Shown one piece after another: positions 23,953-33,817 of a DNA stretch of 35,789 nucleotides (position 1 is its first letter; each line of letters opens with the position of its first letter). The position numbers and the translations under genes were made by a program. The DNA comes from JAISST01 sp050434145 (lineage in GTDB: Bacteria > Fusobacteriota > Fusobacteriia > Fusobacteriales > Fusobacteriaceae): contig NZ_JBNPVX010000030.1 in NCBI RefSeq assembly GCF_050434145.1, positions 1 through 35,789 on the forward strand, in the 5' to 3' direction. Under the pieces are notes generated by a model that saw only the letters and a program-made list of their open reading frames with translations, was not told the DNA's origin and did not search any database.

Positions 23953-26055
23953 CTATAAATTAAATAACAAATCATAATATGTTGGAATAGACCATACACT
24001 TCCATCTACCAATAATTCCAATGAATCTACTACTTCCCTCATTTCATCCATAATAGGAAATAATTTTTCTTTGTAATACAGTGCACCTTCCATTGCATCA
24101 TCTATTTTTAAGACTTTTTCTAACCCCATGTTTAACTCTGTAATTTTATCTTTTAATTTACTTTTTAATTTTATTACTTTTAACAAATGTTCTTTATCAT
24201 ATTGAATAAATCTTTCATCACTTAAAGCATCTCTGACTGAAGAAATCATTTGAGATATGGTAGTTACATATTTAGCTACACATGGATAAATTTCATTTCT
24301 TGCCATTCTCACTGCTGTAGTCATCTCAATATGAGACTGCTTATTGTATCTTTCTACATATACTAAATATCTTGCCATCATTTCATTTTCATTAAGAACA
24401 CCATGTTTTTCAAATAATTTAACACTTTTTTCTTCAATAAATACTTGTAATGCTTCTACAGTATCTTTTAGATCAGATAATTTTCTTTTATGTGCCTCTT
24501 TAACCCATGCATCTTCATAACCATTACCATTAAAAATAATATTTTTATGTTTCTTGTATCTTTCTTTTATCAATTTAATAATAGACTCATTAATATTTCC
24601 TTTTGATGTTTTTTCTAAAATATCTCCATATTCTTCTAAGACTTCTGCAACAATAGTGTTTAATACAAACATTGGAGTAGCCACTGAAGCACTAGAACCT
24701 GGCATCCTAAATTCAAATTTATTCCCTGTAAATGCAAATGGTGATGTTCTATTCCTATCTGAAAAATCTCTAGAAATTTTAGATATTTGTGGTCCCAAAT
24801 CAATCATATTTTGAGATTTTTCAAAGGTTAATTCTTCTATGTTAATAAATAATTTTTCCAATTCTTCACCCAAGAATATGGAAATTATTGCTGGTGGAGC
24901 CTCGTGTCCTCCTAATCTATGATCATTTCCTGGAGTAGCTGTAGTAGAACGTAAAAGATCTGCATATTTAGATATTCCTTCGATTATTGCCATTGTGTAT
25001 AGTAGAAATCTAAAATTATCTTTTGTTAACGTATCTGGATCCAACAAATTAATTCCATCATTAGTCGCCAAAGACCAGTTACAATGTTTCCCTGAACCAT
25101 TGACATCTTTAAATGGTTTTTCATGCAATAATGCCGCTAATCCATGTCTAATTGCTACTTTCTTTATTACATCCATCACTATATGATTTTGATCTGCTGC
25201 TACATTAGCAGATGTATACATAAGAGCTATTTCAAATTGATTCGGTGCAACCTCATTATGTTTTGTCTTAGCAATAACTCCAACTTTCCAAAGTTCCGCA
25301 TCTAATTGTGCCATAAAATTTTGCACTCTTTCTTTGATTGTACCATAATAATGATCATTTAACTCTTGCCCTTTAGGAGGTAAATTCCCAAATAAAGTTC
25401 TTCCTGTCAAAGCCAAATCTTGCCTCTTTTCCCAAAACTTTTTATCCACAAGAAAATATTCTTGTTCTACTCCCAATGTAACATCTATCCAATCAGTTTT
25501 CTCATCTCCAGTTAATTTTTGAATTCTCAAAGCTTGTTTTCCTAATGCTCTGATAGACCTAATTAAAGGCACCTTTTTGTCCAAGGCCTCTCCATTATAT
25601 CCTACATATGCTGTAGGAATATACAAAGATTTTGACATACCTTCCCCTCTTAAAAACATAGGAGAACTCAAATCCCATGCTGTATATCCTCTAGCTTCAA
25701 AAGTAGCTCTCAATCCACCACTTGGAAAAGATGAAGTATCCGCCTCTCCTTTCACTATTTCTTTTCCTGAAAATTGAGATATCATTGTTCCATCTTTGCT
25801 GACTGATACAAAGGATTCATGTTTTTCGGCAGTTAAATCAGTTAGTGGTTGAAACCAATGAGTAAAATGTGTTGCCCCTTTTTCAGTCGCCCAATTTTTC
25901 ACTGCATTAGCAATAACATCTGCCTCTTCATAAGATAATTCTTCTTTACCTATTTGTGCAGCTTTAAATTTCTTGAAAATTCCACTTGGAATCCTACTCT
26001 TTAACTCAGCTTCGGAAAAATAATCGACTCCATATACTTCTAACATAGTTTTCAT
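23953..26055 (-). CDS. glnN: glutamine synthetase type III
   Basis: ATP-dependent amidation of glutamate with ammonia. 700 residues with the start at 26055, typical of the large GSIII class and far above the 440-470 of GlnA. THFTHWFQPLTDLTAEKHESF is the GSIII N-terminal signature, then FPSGGLRATFEARGYTAWDLSSP; EVAPNQFEIA and GSGKHCNWSLATN carry metal and ammonia-site residues, and RTSPFAFTGNKFEFRMPGSSAS is the glutamate/ATP segment. A purine-rich AAGGGGG precedes the chosen start; a 17-codon longer frame lacks one. asnB lies 194 bp upstream on the same strand. No clear promoter or riboswitch was found in that gap. Confidence 0.95.
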   Translation of the reverse strand: MKTMLEVYGVDYFSEAELKSRIPSGIFKKFKAAQIGKEELSYEEADVIANAVKNWATEKGATHFTHWFQPLTDLTAEKHESFVSVSKDGTMISQFSGKEIVKGEADTSSFPSGGLRATFEARGYTAWDLSSPMFLRGEGMSKSLYIPTAYVGYNGEALDKKVPLIRSIRALGKQALRIQKLTGDEKTDWIDVTLGVEQEYFLVDKKFWEKRQDLALTGRTLFGNLPPKGQELNDHYYGTIKERVQNFMAQLDAELWKVGVIAKTKHNEVAPNQFEIALMYTSANVAADQNHIVMDVIKKVAIRHGLAALLHEKPFKDVNGSGKHCNWSLATNDGINLLDPDTLTKDNFRFLLYTMAIIEGISKYADLLRSTTATPGNDHRLGGHEAPPAIISIFLGEELEKLFINIEELTFEKSQNMIDLGPQISKISRDFSDRNRTSPFAFTGNKFEFRMPGSSASVATPMFVLNTIVAEVLEEYGDILEKTSKGNINESIIKLIKERYKKHKNIIFNGNGYEDAWVKEAHKRKLSDLKDTVEALQVFIEEKSVKLFEKHGVLNENEMMARYLVYVERYNKQSHIEMTTAVRMARNEIYPCVAKYVTTISQMISSVRDALSDERFIQYDKEHLLKVIKLKSKLKDKITELNMGLEKVLKIDDAMEGALYYKEKLFPIMDEMREVVDSLELLVDGSVWSIPTYYDLLFNL

Positions 26056-26249
26056 AATATACCCCCTTAAAATTAAAAATATTTTCAAAATAATTTTTAC
26101 ACTCATATAACAAATATTTTTATTGACTAATGCATATAATACTTTTGAATAATCTTAGGGTTCCCCTGCTTATGTCTATGTCCACTATAAGTAAAAATTT
26201 ATCTAAATAATGTTCAAATCCTTTTAATATCAATTTTTTTAATGAAAAA

Positions 26250-27836
26250 CTAATTCCCACTCTCCCCATAATTGGCCAACACCCGTGCACTTGGGTCATC
26301 TACATTACAACCTTCCCATGACTTATTAGGCATCCAGAAATTTTTTATCCATTTACCTTGTGCTGGATAAAATTCTTCAAATATCTCTCTGTATAATAAA
26401 GATTCTTTGGTAAATGGCGGACAATGGGAATATTTTTCATGAGATTTCATTAAATCTTCTTCAGTATAAATACAATTTGCATATTCTTTCAAATAATCTA
26501 CCATCGAATGCCCTACTGCATCTGAAAAAGCAGCTTTTTCTCTAAACAATATATCTTCTGGTAAATAATTTTCATCTTTAAATGCATATCTTAATAAATA
26601 TTTTCCTTTATTATATCTATTCATTTTTTTGGCTGGGTCAATAGACATTACATACCTCACAAAATCTATATCAGCAAATGGAACTCTTCCCTCTAAAGCA
26701 TGTGCAGAAATACATCTATCAGCCCTTAACACATCATACATATATAATTCTTTTATTCTTTTCTGAGATTCTTTTTGAAATTCACTCGGCGAAGGGGCAA
26801 AATCCGTATATTTATATCCAAAGAGTTCATCACTGACTTCTCCAGTCATAATTACTTTCAAATTGGTTTTTTCATGTATGTACTTGCACAATATATACAT
26901 TCCTATACTTGCTCTTATTGTGGTAATATCCCAAGTTTCCAAATGGTAAATTACCTCTCTAAGACTTTTCAAAACATCATCCTTTGTCATGATAACTTCC
27001 GTGTGATCACTTCCAATATATTCAGAAACTTCTTTAGCATATTTTAAATCTATAGGATCTTTATCCATTCCAACTGCAAAAGTCCTAAGTGGTTTATTAT
27101 TTAATTTGCTGGCAATAGCACAAACCAAAGAAGAATCTAATCCACCACTCAATAAATACCCAATAGGAGCATCTGATTGAAGTCTTTTTTGCACTGCTGT
27201 TTCTAATTTTTTTCTAATATTTTTTCCAATATCATCCAAGGAATCCTCACATACAGAATTAACCTGTGATAAATCATTATAACAAATGAATTTTCCATCA
27301 ATATAAAAATAGCCAGGAGGAAAGGGTGCAACATTCTCACAAATGTCTATGAGCCCCTTAGCCTCACTGGCAAAACAGATTTCTTTGGTTTCTTTGATGT
27401 ATCCATAAAACATGGGTCTTATCCCCATAGGATCTCTAGCTGCTATTAACTTTTTGGTTGCCCCATCGTAGAGTACCATTGCAAATTCTGCATCTAAAAG
27501 TTTACAAGTGATTTCTATCCCGTACTTTAAATAGAGAGGTATTAATACTTCGCAATCACTCCCTGATACAAACTCATATTCATTTTCAATATTCTTTTTT
27601 AAACTAGAATAATTATAAATTTCGCCATTACAAACAACAACACAATCATTATAGATAAATGGTTGATTTCCATTAGCAGATAAATCCATAATTGATAGTC
27701 TATTAAAACCCCAAGAGATATTATTATTTGAGTAGCAATTCCGATTGTCGGGCCCTCTATGAATTATTTTATTCAAAGATGTTATAAAATTATTACATAC
27801 AAATTTTTCATTTTCTACTACTAAAAATCCACACAT
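26250..27836 (-). CDS. asnB: asparagine synthase (glutamine-hydrolysing)
   Basis: Makes asparagine from aspartate, glutamine and ATP. 528 residues (E. coli AsnB 554). Processed Cys2 (MCGF) is the glutaminase nucleophile; RGPD, NGEIYNY and SGSDCEVL line the first active site. SGGLDSS at 230-236 is the ATP-pyrophosphatase loop, followed by GEVSDELFGY and HALEGRVPFAD in the synthetase domain. AGGAGGT precedes the start. Its glutamine supplier glnN is the next gene downstream, and no obvious terminator separates them, so partial co-transcription is possible. Confidence 0.93.
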   Translation of the reverse strand: MCGFLVVENEKFVCNNFITSLNKIIHRGPDNRNCYSNNNISWGFNRLSIMDLSANGNQPFIYNDCVVVCNGEIYNYSSLKKNIENEYEFVSGSDCEVLIPLYLKYGIEITCKLLDAEFAMVLYDGATKKLIAARDPMGIRPMFYGYIKETKEICFASEAKGLIDICENVAPFPPGYFYIDGKFICYNDLSQVNSVCEDSLDDIGKNIRKKLETAVQKRLQSDAPIGYLLSGGLDSSLVCAIASKLNNKPLRTFAVGMDKDPIDLKYAKEVSEYIGSDHTEVIMTKDDVLKSLREVIYHLETWDITTIRASIGMYILCKYIHEKTNLKVIMTGEVSDELFGYKYTDFAPSPSEFQKESQKRIKELYMYDVLRADRCISAHALEGRVPFADIDFVRYVMSIDPAKKMNRYNKGKYLLRYAFKDENYLPEDILFREKAAFSDAVGHSMVDYLKEYANCIYTEEDLMKSHEKYSHCPPFTKESLLYREIFEEFYPAQGKWIKNFWMPNKSWEGCNVDDPSARVLANYGESGN

Positions 27837-28093
27837 ATACTACCTCCTGAAATTTTTTAATTTTTAACTTCTAATTAAGTATCAATTATAAAACTAGAAT
27901 TAAAAAAAAACAAATAAATTTAATAATTTTTACTTTTAAAGAGTTAAATTTAAAATTATTAAAGAATTTGTAATTTTATAATACATTTTTTTTATTTATC
28001 ATACGACTTATTTACATATAAAAAATAAATGATTATGCTTTTTTATAATATCAAATATTTTCTTACTATGTTTTATTTCACTTATTTACTTAT

Positions 28094-28124
28094 ATAATAG
28101 CATCAATATAAAGAAAAAAATCAA
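28094..28124 (-). promoter_or_regulatory. weak candidate promoter for asnB
   Basis: In the 379-bp gap upstream of asnB, TTGATT (28119-28124) and TATTAT (28094-28099) on the minus strand are 19 bp apart, longer than ideal. A leader of about 250 nt would result. No T-box specifier stem or T-box sequence was found. The rest of the gap is plain AT-rich DNA. Confidence 0.25.
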
Positions 28125-28156
28125 CCATTAAAAGTAAATTTTAACAATTGATTTTT
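28116..28156 (-). terminator. intrinsic terminator after the M20 amidohydrolase gene
   Basis: AAAAATCAA (28116-28124) pairs with TTGATTTTT (28148-28156), and TTAAAA/TTTTAA inside closes a 5-nt loop. It has few G-C pairs but long complementarity and T-runs. It lies about 60 bp past the stop codon. Confidence 0.55.
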
Positions 28157-28215
28157 CCATATCAAACTAAATCTAATCTATTCTAGCAACAATCCTATGT
28201 TTACTTACAAGTAGT

Positions 28216-29391
28216 TTATTTATAAATTTCCTTATTTTTTATAAATTCATTTCGTATATTTTCAAAAATCTCTTTATTACATATAATATCATATGAAACA
28301 CCTGCTAGAGCTTTTGCTGCATATATCACACAATCATGCGCCTCTTTACTCTTACCTGCATCTACATATTGCTGCGAATGTGAAGATGTCCCACTAGGTA
28401 CAAATTGTACTCTAATGCAAGAACCTGGCACTATTTGTGTTACATTCCCAAAATCTGTAGAACCTGTCTTCTCTCTAGGTGGAGTTATTCCAGGAATTTT
28501 TAACTCTTCTGCATTATTCATAATCACTTCATTTAGTGAAAAAACTGGTATCTTATTATCCAATTGTGGTTTTGATATTATATCATATGTCACATCTGAT
28601 ATCAAAGAAGCCCCTTTTATTATATTTTCGAATCTTTCTACCACATAATTTAAATAATGTCTTGAAAAAGATCTTAGTGCAAAAGTCCCCACAGCCCTTG
28701 ATGGTACTACATTTGGCGGACCTGGTAATTCACTTATTGTATAATGCATTCGTACATCATCTTTTACATGTTCTCTCAAAAATTCTATTCCATTGAATGC
28801 AGTTAAAAGAGCATCTAACGCACTTTTTCCAGCTTCTGGCATCAATGCTGCATGAGATTTTTGTCCATGAAAAATAACATCAAAAGGAGACAAAGCCAAA
28901 CATTTCACATCAGTACATGTATCTGGTGCACCATGCATCATTAGTGCTATGTCTATATCTTTGAAATATCCTTCTTTAATTAGATTAATCTTACCACCAA
29001 AAGTCTCTTCTGCTGGCGTTCCATACACGATCACTTCATAATTAAAATCTTTTAAAATATTTTTTAATGCTACCACAGCTCCTAGACAGGCTGGTCCTTG
29101 CATATGATGACCACATCCATGTCCTAATCCTTCCAACGCATCATATTCACATAGCAAACCTATCCTTGGACCATTTTTCCCATTTGAATATTTTCCTCTA
29201 AAAGCAGTTGTTAGGCCTCCTATTCCCAATTCAACTTCAAATTCATTTTTTATAAGATAATTCGTTAAAATCAATGCTGCTTTTTCTTCTTTTCCACCTA
29301 ATTCAGGGTTATCAAATATATAATCAGAAATCTCTATCAAATTATTTTTTTCTTTATCAATATAATTATAGATTTTTTCTTTTATAGACAT
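28216..29391 (-). CDS. M20-family amidohydrolase (AbgB/PM20D2-like)
   Basis: Cytoplasmic zinc amidohydrolase of 391 residues that probably cleaves dipeptides or N-acyl amino acids. LCEYDALEGLGHGCGHHMQG holds the first metal ligands, YGTPAEETFGGK the catalytic glutamates, and MMHGAPDT and GSTDFGNV further family motifs; a dimerisation domain with AFALRSF-like TFALRSFSRHYL lies in the middle. The start at 29391 is chosen because the AGGAGG overlaps the stop codon of the permease gene, showing tight translational coupling. The permease presumably imports its substrate. The exact substrate is unknown. Confidence 0.85.
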   Translation of the reverse strand: MSIKEKIYNYIDKEKNNLIEISDYIFDNPELGGKEEKAALILTNYLIKNEFEVELGIGGLTTAFRGKYSNGKNGPRIGLLCEYDALEGLGHGCGHHMQGPACLGAVVALKNILKDFNYEVIVYGTPAEETFGGKINLIKEGYFKDIDIALMMHGAPDTCTDVKCLALSPFDVIFHGQKSHAALMPEAGKSALDALLTAFNGIEFLREHVKDDVRMHYTISELPGPPNVVPSRAVGTFALRSFSRHYLNYVVERFENIIKGASLISDVTYDIISKPQLDNKIPVFSLNEVIMNNAEELKIPGITPPREKTGSTDFGNVTQIVPGSCIRVQFVPSGTSSHSQQYVDAGKSKEAHDCVIYAAKALAGVSYDIICNKEIFENIRNEFIKNKEIYK

Positions 29392-29402
29392 TATTTTTCC
29401 TC

Positions 29403-30809
29403 CTACATTGGACCAAGCTTGATAATTTGTGCTATTACTACCAATACTGAACCTGTCACTAACCATAATAGAAAGCACTTCCACATAAATTTCATCCATC
29501 TATCATATGGAATATTAGCAGCACTAATTATCCCCATCAAAGCTGTAGAAGTTGGCAAAATATAATTACAGAATCCATCCCCAAAGTTGAAAGCTAGAAT
29601 TGCTGTCTGTCTAGTCATTCCTATCAAATCTGATAATGGAATCATTATTGGCATAACTACTGATGCCTGCCCAGAACCTGAAGTAATAAATACATTTATT
29701 ATAGTATTAACTAAAAACATTCCTATTCCTTGCAAATAAAATGGTACAGAGTTAAGAATTTGAGCCAACGAATGCACAACAGTATCTATTATATGACCAT
29801 CTGTCATAATGGCACCAATACTTCTAGCCAAACCTATTATGAAGGCTGCTCCTAACATTTTTTTACATCCTTCTAAAAATTCGACTGATATTGTATTTGC
29901 ATCAAACCCTGCTATTATTCCTACAATAATTCCCATTGCTAAAAATATACATGATTGATATGTCAAATCCCATCCTAAAAGAACTGAACCATACACTATA
30001 GCCCCCAAACCGATAAATAAACATAAGATTATCAACCATTTTTTTAAATTCATATCACCAAAATCAGATAATTTTATATTATCTTTGAATTCATTTTTTA
30101 AATCTAAATCATACATTGGAGATAATTCAGGATTTTTACGAACTTTCATAGCATATCTCACTAAGAATATATTCGTTACTATAAAATATACCACAAAACA
30201 TACTGACCTATATCCAATTCCAGAATATAATGGAAGTTCTGCTATTTTTTGACTAACTATTGTTGTACTTACATTAAGTGTTCCTGTAGAAAAACCAATA
30301 GCCCCACCCAAAAGAATAATTGCCACTCCACATAAAGAATCTAAACCTAACGCCATTGCAAGCATTACCATAACTGGGGCAAATGCTATAAACATGTTTA
30401 CAGCTTGGCTTGTACAAATCAACCCAAATACAAGTGTAAGTATTGGGATAAAAATAATTACATTACCAGAGAATTTAGTCGTCAATTTTGCAATAATTGA
30501 TTGTAGTGCACCAGATTTTGTTATCATATGGAATGCTCCACCTGAAAATAAAATAAGAAGTAAAAGATCAATATTTTTTATAAAAGCAGTTACAATATAC
30601 ATTGGTATTTTTAGTGGATTTACTGGTGTTCTTGGAATATATTCAAATTTTGATGGATCTATAACTTTGATTCCTTGTGCATTTTTTAATCTAACATATT
30701 CACCTGCTGGTATTATCCATGTTAAAATCACTACTGCCATAATAATGATAAAAATTATTACAAAGGTATGTGGGACTTTAAACTTTTTTTTAGTAGCATT
30801 GGTACTCAT
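29403..30809 (-). CDS. YfcC/DcuC-family permease
   Basis: 468-residue polytopic inner-membrane carrier (PF03606-like) with about 11-13 helices. VPHTFVIIFIIIMAVVILTWIIPAGEY is the family N-terminus, and FITSGSGQASVVMPIMIPLSDLIG plus FNFGDGFCNYILPTSTALMG are the conserved C-terminal pore motifs. YfcC-type carriers are commonly paired with M20 amidohydrolases or arginine/peptide catabolic genes, as here. AGGAGG precedes ATG 30809. It probably imports the dipeptide or acylated amino acid that the downstream enzyme cleaves. Confidence 0.87.
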   Translation of the reverse strand: MSTNATKKKFKVPHTFVIIFIIIMAVVILTWIIPAGEYVRLKNAQGIKVIDPSKFEYIPRTPVNPLKIPMYIVTAFIKNIDLLLLILFSGGAFHMITKSGALQSIIAKLTTKFSGNVIIFIPILTLVFGLICTSQAVNMFIAFAPVMVMLAMALGLDSLCGVAIILLGGAIGFSTGTLNVSTTIVSQKIAELPLYSGIGYRSVCFVVYFIVTNIFLVRYAMKVRKNPELSPMYDLDLKNEFKDNIKLSDFGDMNLKKWLIILCLFIGLGAIVYGSVLLGWDLTYQSCIFLAMGIIVGIIAGFDANTISVEFLEGCKKMLGAAFIIGLARSIGAIMTDGHIIDTVVHSLAQILNSVPFYLQGIGMFLVNTIINVFITSGSGQASVVMPIMIPLSDLIGMTRQTAILAFNFGDGFCNYILPTSTALMGIISAANIPYDRWMKFMWKCFLLWLVTGSVLVVIAQIIKLGPM

Positions 30810-30850
30810 ATAAAACCTCCTAATTTTTTATTTTCCTGTTCCTTGTAAAG

Positions 30851-30879
30851 ATTATATCACCTGCCATATATAATGTCCA
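30851..30879 (-). promoter_or_regulatory. extended -10 promoter of the permease-amidohydrolase operon
   Basis: On the minus strand TGGACA (30874-30879), a 17-bp spacer and TATAAT (30851-30856), with TG one base ahead of the -10 box. It lies about 40 bp upstream of the permease start. Confidence 0.6.
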
Positions 30880-30943
30880 TATAAGGATAAAAATTTTTAT
30901 CAATAAATTAATACATAACTGCCTCATTTCTATAAAAATCAAA

Positions 30944-30962
30944 AAGACACTCAAAGTGCCTT
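30944..30962 (-). terminator. intrinsic terminator after the small exported protein gene
   Basis: AAGACACT (30944-30951) and AGTGCCTT (30955-30962) pair, with one wobble, around a 3-nt loop. On the minus strand T residues follow, about 25 bp past the stop. Confidence 0.65.
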
Positions 30963-30987
30963 CTTGTCTGAACATTTGTTTTCTATT

Positions 30988-31344
30988 TTAAAATTTCTTA
31001 TTATAAATTATTTCATCATCACCTATTACTTTATCTAGTTCCACAATTATATTTATATTCGTCTTAGAATTCATTTCCTTATTTATTTCATCTTTTATTA
31101 CTGAAAATGCTCTGTCAAAATTAAAGTTTTTACTTCTATTTCCTATTTCAACCTCAACATTTACATAATTTTGGTAAATATCTATATCATAATCTTTTAC
31201 TTTTAATTTGCTCATTCCATCATTTAATAATCTATGTCTGTGCTTAAGAATATTTTCTATTCTATCTTCGATGACGTCTCCATTTTTCTCTGCAAAAGAT
31301 AAAGTATACAACATCATTCCTATGATCAATACTATTTTTCTCAT
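30988..31344 (-). CDS. small exported protein of unknown function
   Basis: 118 residues, not recognised. A signal peptide (MRKIVLIIGMMLYTLSFAEK, likely cleaved after A18) is followed by a charged domain with helices and alternating beta-like stretches (YDIDIYQNYVNVEVEIGN; INIIVELDKVIGD). GGAG precedes the start. It lies 38 bp downstream of the autotransporter gene on the same strand and shares its terminator, so a periplasmic role for the autotransporter, or simple co-expression, is possible. Confidence 0.6.
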   Translation of the reverse strand: MRKIVLIIGMMLYTLSFAEKNGDVIEDRIENILKHRHRLLNDGMSKLKVKDYDIDIYQNYVNVEVEIGNRSKNFNFDRAFSVIKDEINKEMNSKTNINIIVELDKVIGDDEIIYNKKF

Positions 31345-31382
31345 TTTTTCTCCTCTGTCAATGCCACAATAATTAATCTTTA

Positions 31383-33752
31383 TTAAAATCTGTATCCTAT
31401 ATTTCCTTTTATAATAGTCTCATTGTTACCTTTTGATTCATATCTTTTTCCACCAGATACTCCTAAAATCATTCCACCTTTTTTATATTCAATTCCTATA
31501 GCAACAATACCTTTGCCTCCTTCTACATCATAATTTGGTAATTTTCCATAACCACTAAATCCTGATATAGAATATTTTTGATTTTTATCCACATCTCCAA
31601 TTTCATATAAATATTCAGCTGATGCATACAAATGAATAGGACCATTTTTTATTCCTACTTTGCCACCTATCTTAGGAGTTATTGTAGAAAATGTTTCACT
31701 TTTTAATTTAGCATTTACTGATTTACCATTTTTTTCTTTAATATCTTCATATTTCCCAATGCCTGCTCCAATTCCAGCATACGGCATAAAGTAGTACTTA
31801 TCACCATATATTTTTGATATTTCTAAATCCAATTTTATCAAATATGAATTATATTTAGATTTTACGTTTCTATTTAAAAATCCTATTTCTCTTTCTGTTT
31901 CATGGAAATTATATTCACCATTCACTCCCAAATCAATATTAAAAGTATTCATCTCAAATCTTTTATATATTCCAGCAAAAATTGTATTTATTTTACTATC
32001 TTTTTTTGAATCATAGTCCAATTTTGTATGACCATAGCCTAAAGAGCCATATATTCCATTGCTAAATTTTTTTGTTCCAATAAATCCTACCAACATTGAA
32101 TCATAACCTTCAATATCATTCCTATCACTTGTATCTTGGTACTGTGTCACTAGATTAAAAACATAACTGTGGTCTAATGTTTCCTTCAATGCATCTATAT
32201 TAGCCTGTTCAAACTCATTAAATGTCCTGTCTATATCTAATATTTGCTTTGTAACAGTGGAATATATTGTTGGTGTTAGATCAGAAAGATTATTTTTTAA
32301 TTTAGCCTTAGATGTCACATCTATAGAATCAATTACTTTTTTTCCATCTACATCCAAGATTCCATAATACATTGCACTATAATAATTATTAAGAATTTTT
32401 GCTGTTTCTTTTTCTGGTCCATTTACAAAATCAGAAAGAACTGCTGGTCTCTTTGATAATTTTATTGCTAACTTTTCTCCATCAAGTACATGTTGAGCAG
32501 TATATAATATAGAATCAACCTTCAATTGATAGTTATCACCTAGTCTTATCTCATTTCCTACTATAGCTCTATCTAGATAATATTCATCATTATAGCTCCC
32601 TTTTGTTATCTCTTGTGATACAGTTATTTCTCCATCTAATACAATTGTCTCACCAGATAATTTTCCAAAATCTCCAGCAGATGTTGTTCCTAAGCTATAA
32701 GCACTTCTCACAGTTACACTTCCAATTATGTTAATATTACCATAATTTTCTATAACTCCACCAGATGTATTCATTCCAGATATTGGTACTGACTGCCCAT
32801 TAGTGTCATATATTGTAGTGCTATTTCCATTATTTAGTTGATCTATATTTATAGTACCATAATTAATCGCTTTTGATCCAAAGCCTGCATACATTGCTCC
32901 AGCAGCGTTGGAAGAAACATTTATTATCCCTGTACTTTCATTTATTACCAATCCACCATTACTAGCTATCATACCATATGTTCCTGATCCAGATACATTA
33001 ATTGTCCCTTCATTTTTACCTATAGAATTATTACCTACTGCTCTCATTCCTGCACCAGCTTCTGTAGATGATACAGTAATTATTCCTGTTTTTGTATTTA
33101 AAAATTGTGAGTTTTCTCCAATATACACACCATCTAATTTTATTAGATTTCTACCACTATTTAAAATAATTTTTCCATTATTTTCTCCTGTAGAATTTGC
33201 CAATTTTATTCCTACAGAGTAACTATTTGCTGGTAATGGATGGTCATCTTCAATGTCATATTGAATTATACCATTATTTATTACTATAGAATTAGATTGC
33301 ACTTCTATTCCTGTAGTATTTTCATCTATTTCTATTTTATTATAATTATATATTTTACTATTATTTTTTCCAAGAATACCTATAGAATTACTACCTTCTA
33401 CATCTATTTCACCATAATTTTTTATAGTAGAATTTTCACTAGATATTCCTATAGAGTTTCCCCCATTCACATCTATTTCAGCCCTGTTAGTTATATCTGA
33501 ATTCATAGTATTTATTCCAGTAAAGTTAGATATTCTTCCTTCTATTTCACCTTTTACTTCTACTATCCTCCCAGATATCGTAAGAGTTTGATTGTCATCC
33601 CTATCTCCTCTTGTGATAATATCACTATTAGAGGCATTATTGTTATTATTGTTATTACTGCTTCCACCGCCACCTCCTCCACTACCACATGCACTAAGTG
33701 TCATTGCTATTATTGCTATTAATAAATATTTTTGATGCTTTTTTAAATTCAT
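31383..33752 (-). CDS. autotransporter (type Va) with lipoprotein signal peptide
   Basis: 789 residues. The lipoprotein signal has the lipobox LSAC, with C22 as the lipidated residue, then a flexible Gly6/Ser/Asn7 linker. About residues 50-370 form a passenger with repeated turns such as NNGIIQYD, NEGTINVSGSGTYGMIASNGG and NYGTINID, as expected for a beta-helix. A linker region covers about 400-520, and about 530-789 is the outer-membrane beta-barrel (VGFIGTKKFSNGIYGSLGYGHTKLDYD, SAEYLYEIGD) ending in aromatic phenylalanine (GNIGYRF). No protease triad is seen, so adhesin or surface structure is more likely. AGGAGGGG precedes the start. Neighbouring kinase genes may control it. Confidence 0.85.
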   Translation of the reverse strand: MNLKKHQKYLLIAIIAMTLSACGSGGGGGGSSNNNNNNNASNSDIITRGDRDDNQTLTISGRIVEVKGEIEGRISNFTGINTMNSDITNRAEIDVNGGNSIGISSENSTIKNYGEIDVEGSNSIGILGKNNSKIYNYNKIEIDENTTGIEVQSNSIVINNGIIQYDIEDDHPLPANSYSVGIKLANSTGENNGKIILNSGRNLIKLDGVYIGENSQFLNTKTGIITVSSTEAGAGMRAVGNNSIGKNEGTINVSGSGTYGMIASNGGLVINESTGIINVSSNAAGAMYAGFGSKAINYGTINIDQLNNGNSTTIYDTNGQSVPISGMNTSGGVIENYGNINIIGSVTVRSAYSLGTTSAGDFGKLSGETIVLDGEITVSQEITKGSYNDEYYLDRAIVGNEIRLGDNYQLKVDSILYTAQHVLDGEKLAIKLSKRPAVLSDFVNGPEKETAKILNNYYSAMYYGILDVDGKKVIDSIDVTSKAKLKNNLSDLTPTIYSTVTKQILDIDRTFNEFEQANIDALKETLDHSYVFNLVTQYQDTSDRNDIEGYDSMLVGFIGTKKFSNGIYGSLGYGHTKLDYDSKKDSKINTIFAGIYKRFEMNTFNIDLGVNGEYNFHETEREIGFLNRNVKSKYNSYLIKLDLEISKIYGDKYYFMPYAGIGAGIGKYEDIKEKNGKSVNAKLKSETFSTITPKIGGKVGIKNGPIHLYASAEYLYEIGDVDKNQKYSISGFSGYGKLPNYDVEGGKGIVAIGIEYKKGGMILGVSGGKRYESKGNNETIIKGNIGYRF

Positions 33753-33781
33753 TTTACCCCTCCTTTATTGTTTATAGTAGG

Positions 33782-33809
33782 AGTATAGCACCTCAATATC
33801 TCATCTAAA
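33782..33809 (-). promoter_or_regulatory. candidate extended -10 promoter of the autotransporter gene
   Basis: On the minus strand TTTAGA (33804-33809), 16 bp, and TATACT (33782-33787) preceded by TGC. It lies in the 65-bp gap after the histidine kinase gene. Confidence 0.4.
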
Positions 33810-33817
33810 TCTCAAAA

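Noticed and set aside
26056..26106. Upstream start for glutamine synthetase
   Set aside because: The extra 17 residues contain the ribosome binding site of the next ATG and are not family-like.
26107..26249. Glutamine riboswitch before glnN
   Set aside because: The gap is short and has only a 4-bp hairpin; nothing matches known glutamine-binding RNA motifs.
27837..28215. T-box or other amino-acid riboswitch before asnB
   Set aside because: No T-box core sequence, specifier stem or strong conserved hairpin was found; only a terminator of the upstream gene and a weak promoter.
29392..29499. Upstream start for the M20 amidohydrolase
   Set aside because: It would overlap the permease gene by almost 100 bp; the AGGAGG for ATG 29391 is ideally placed.
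31383..33752. Protease-type autotransporter like NalP
   Set aside because: The passenger shows no subtilisin Asp/His/Ser motifs and is made of Asn/Gly-rich beta-helix turns.
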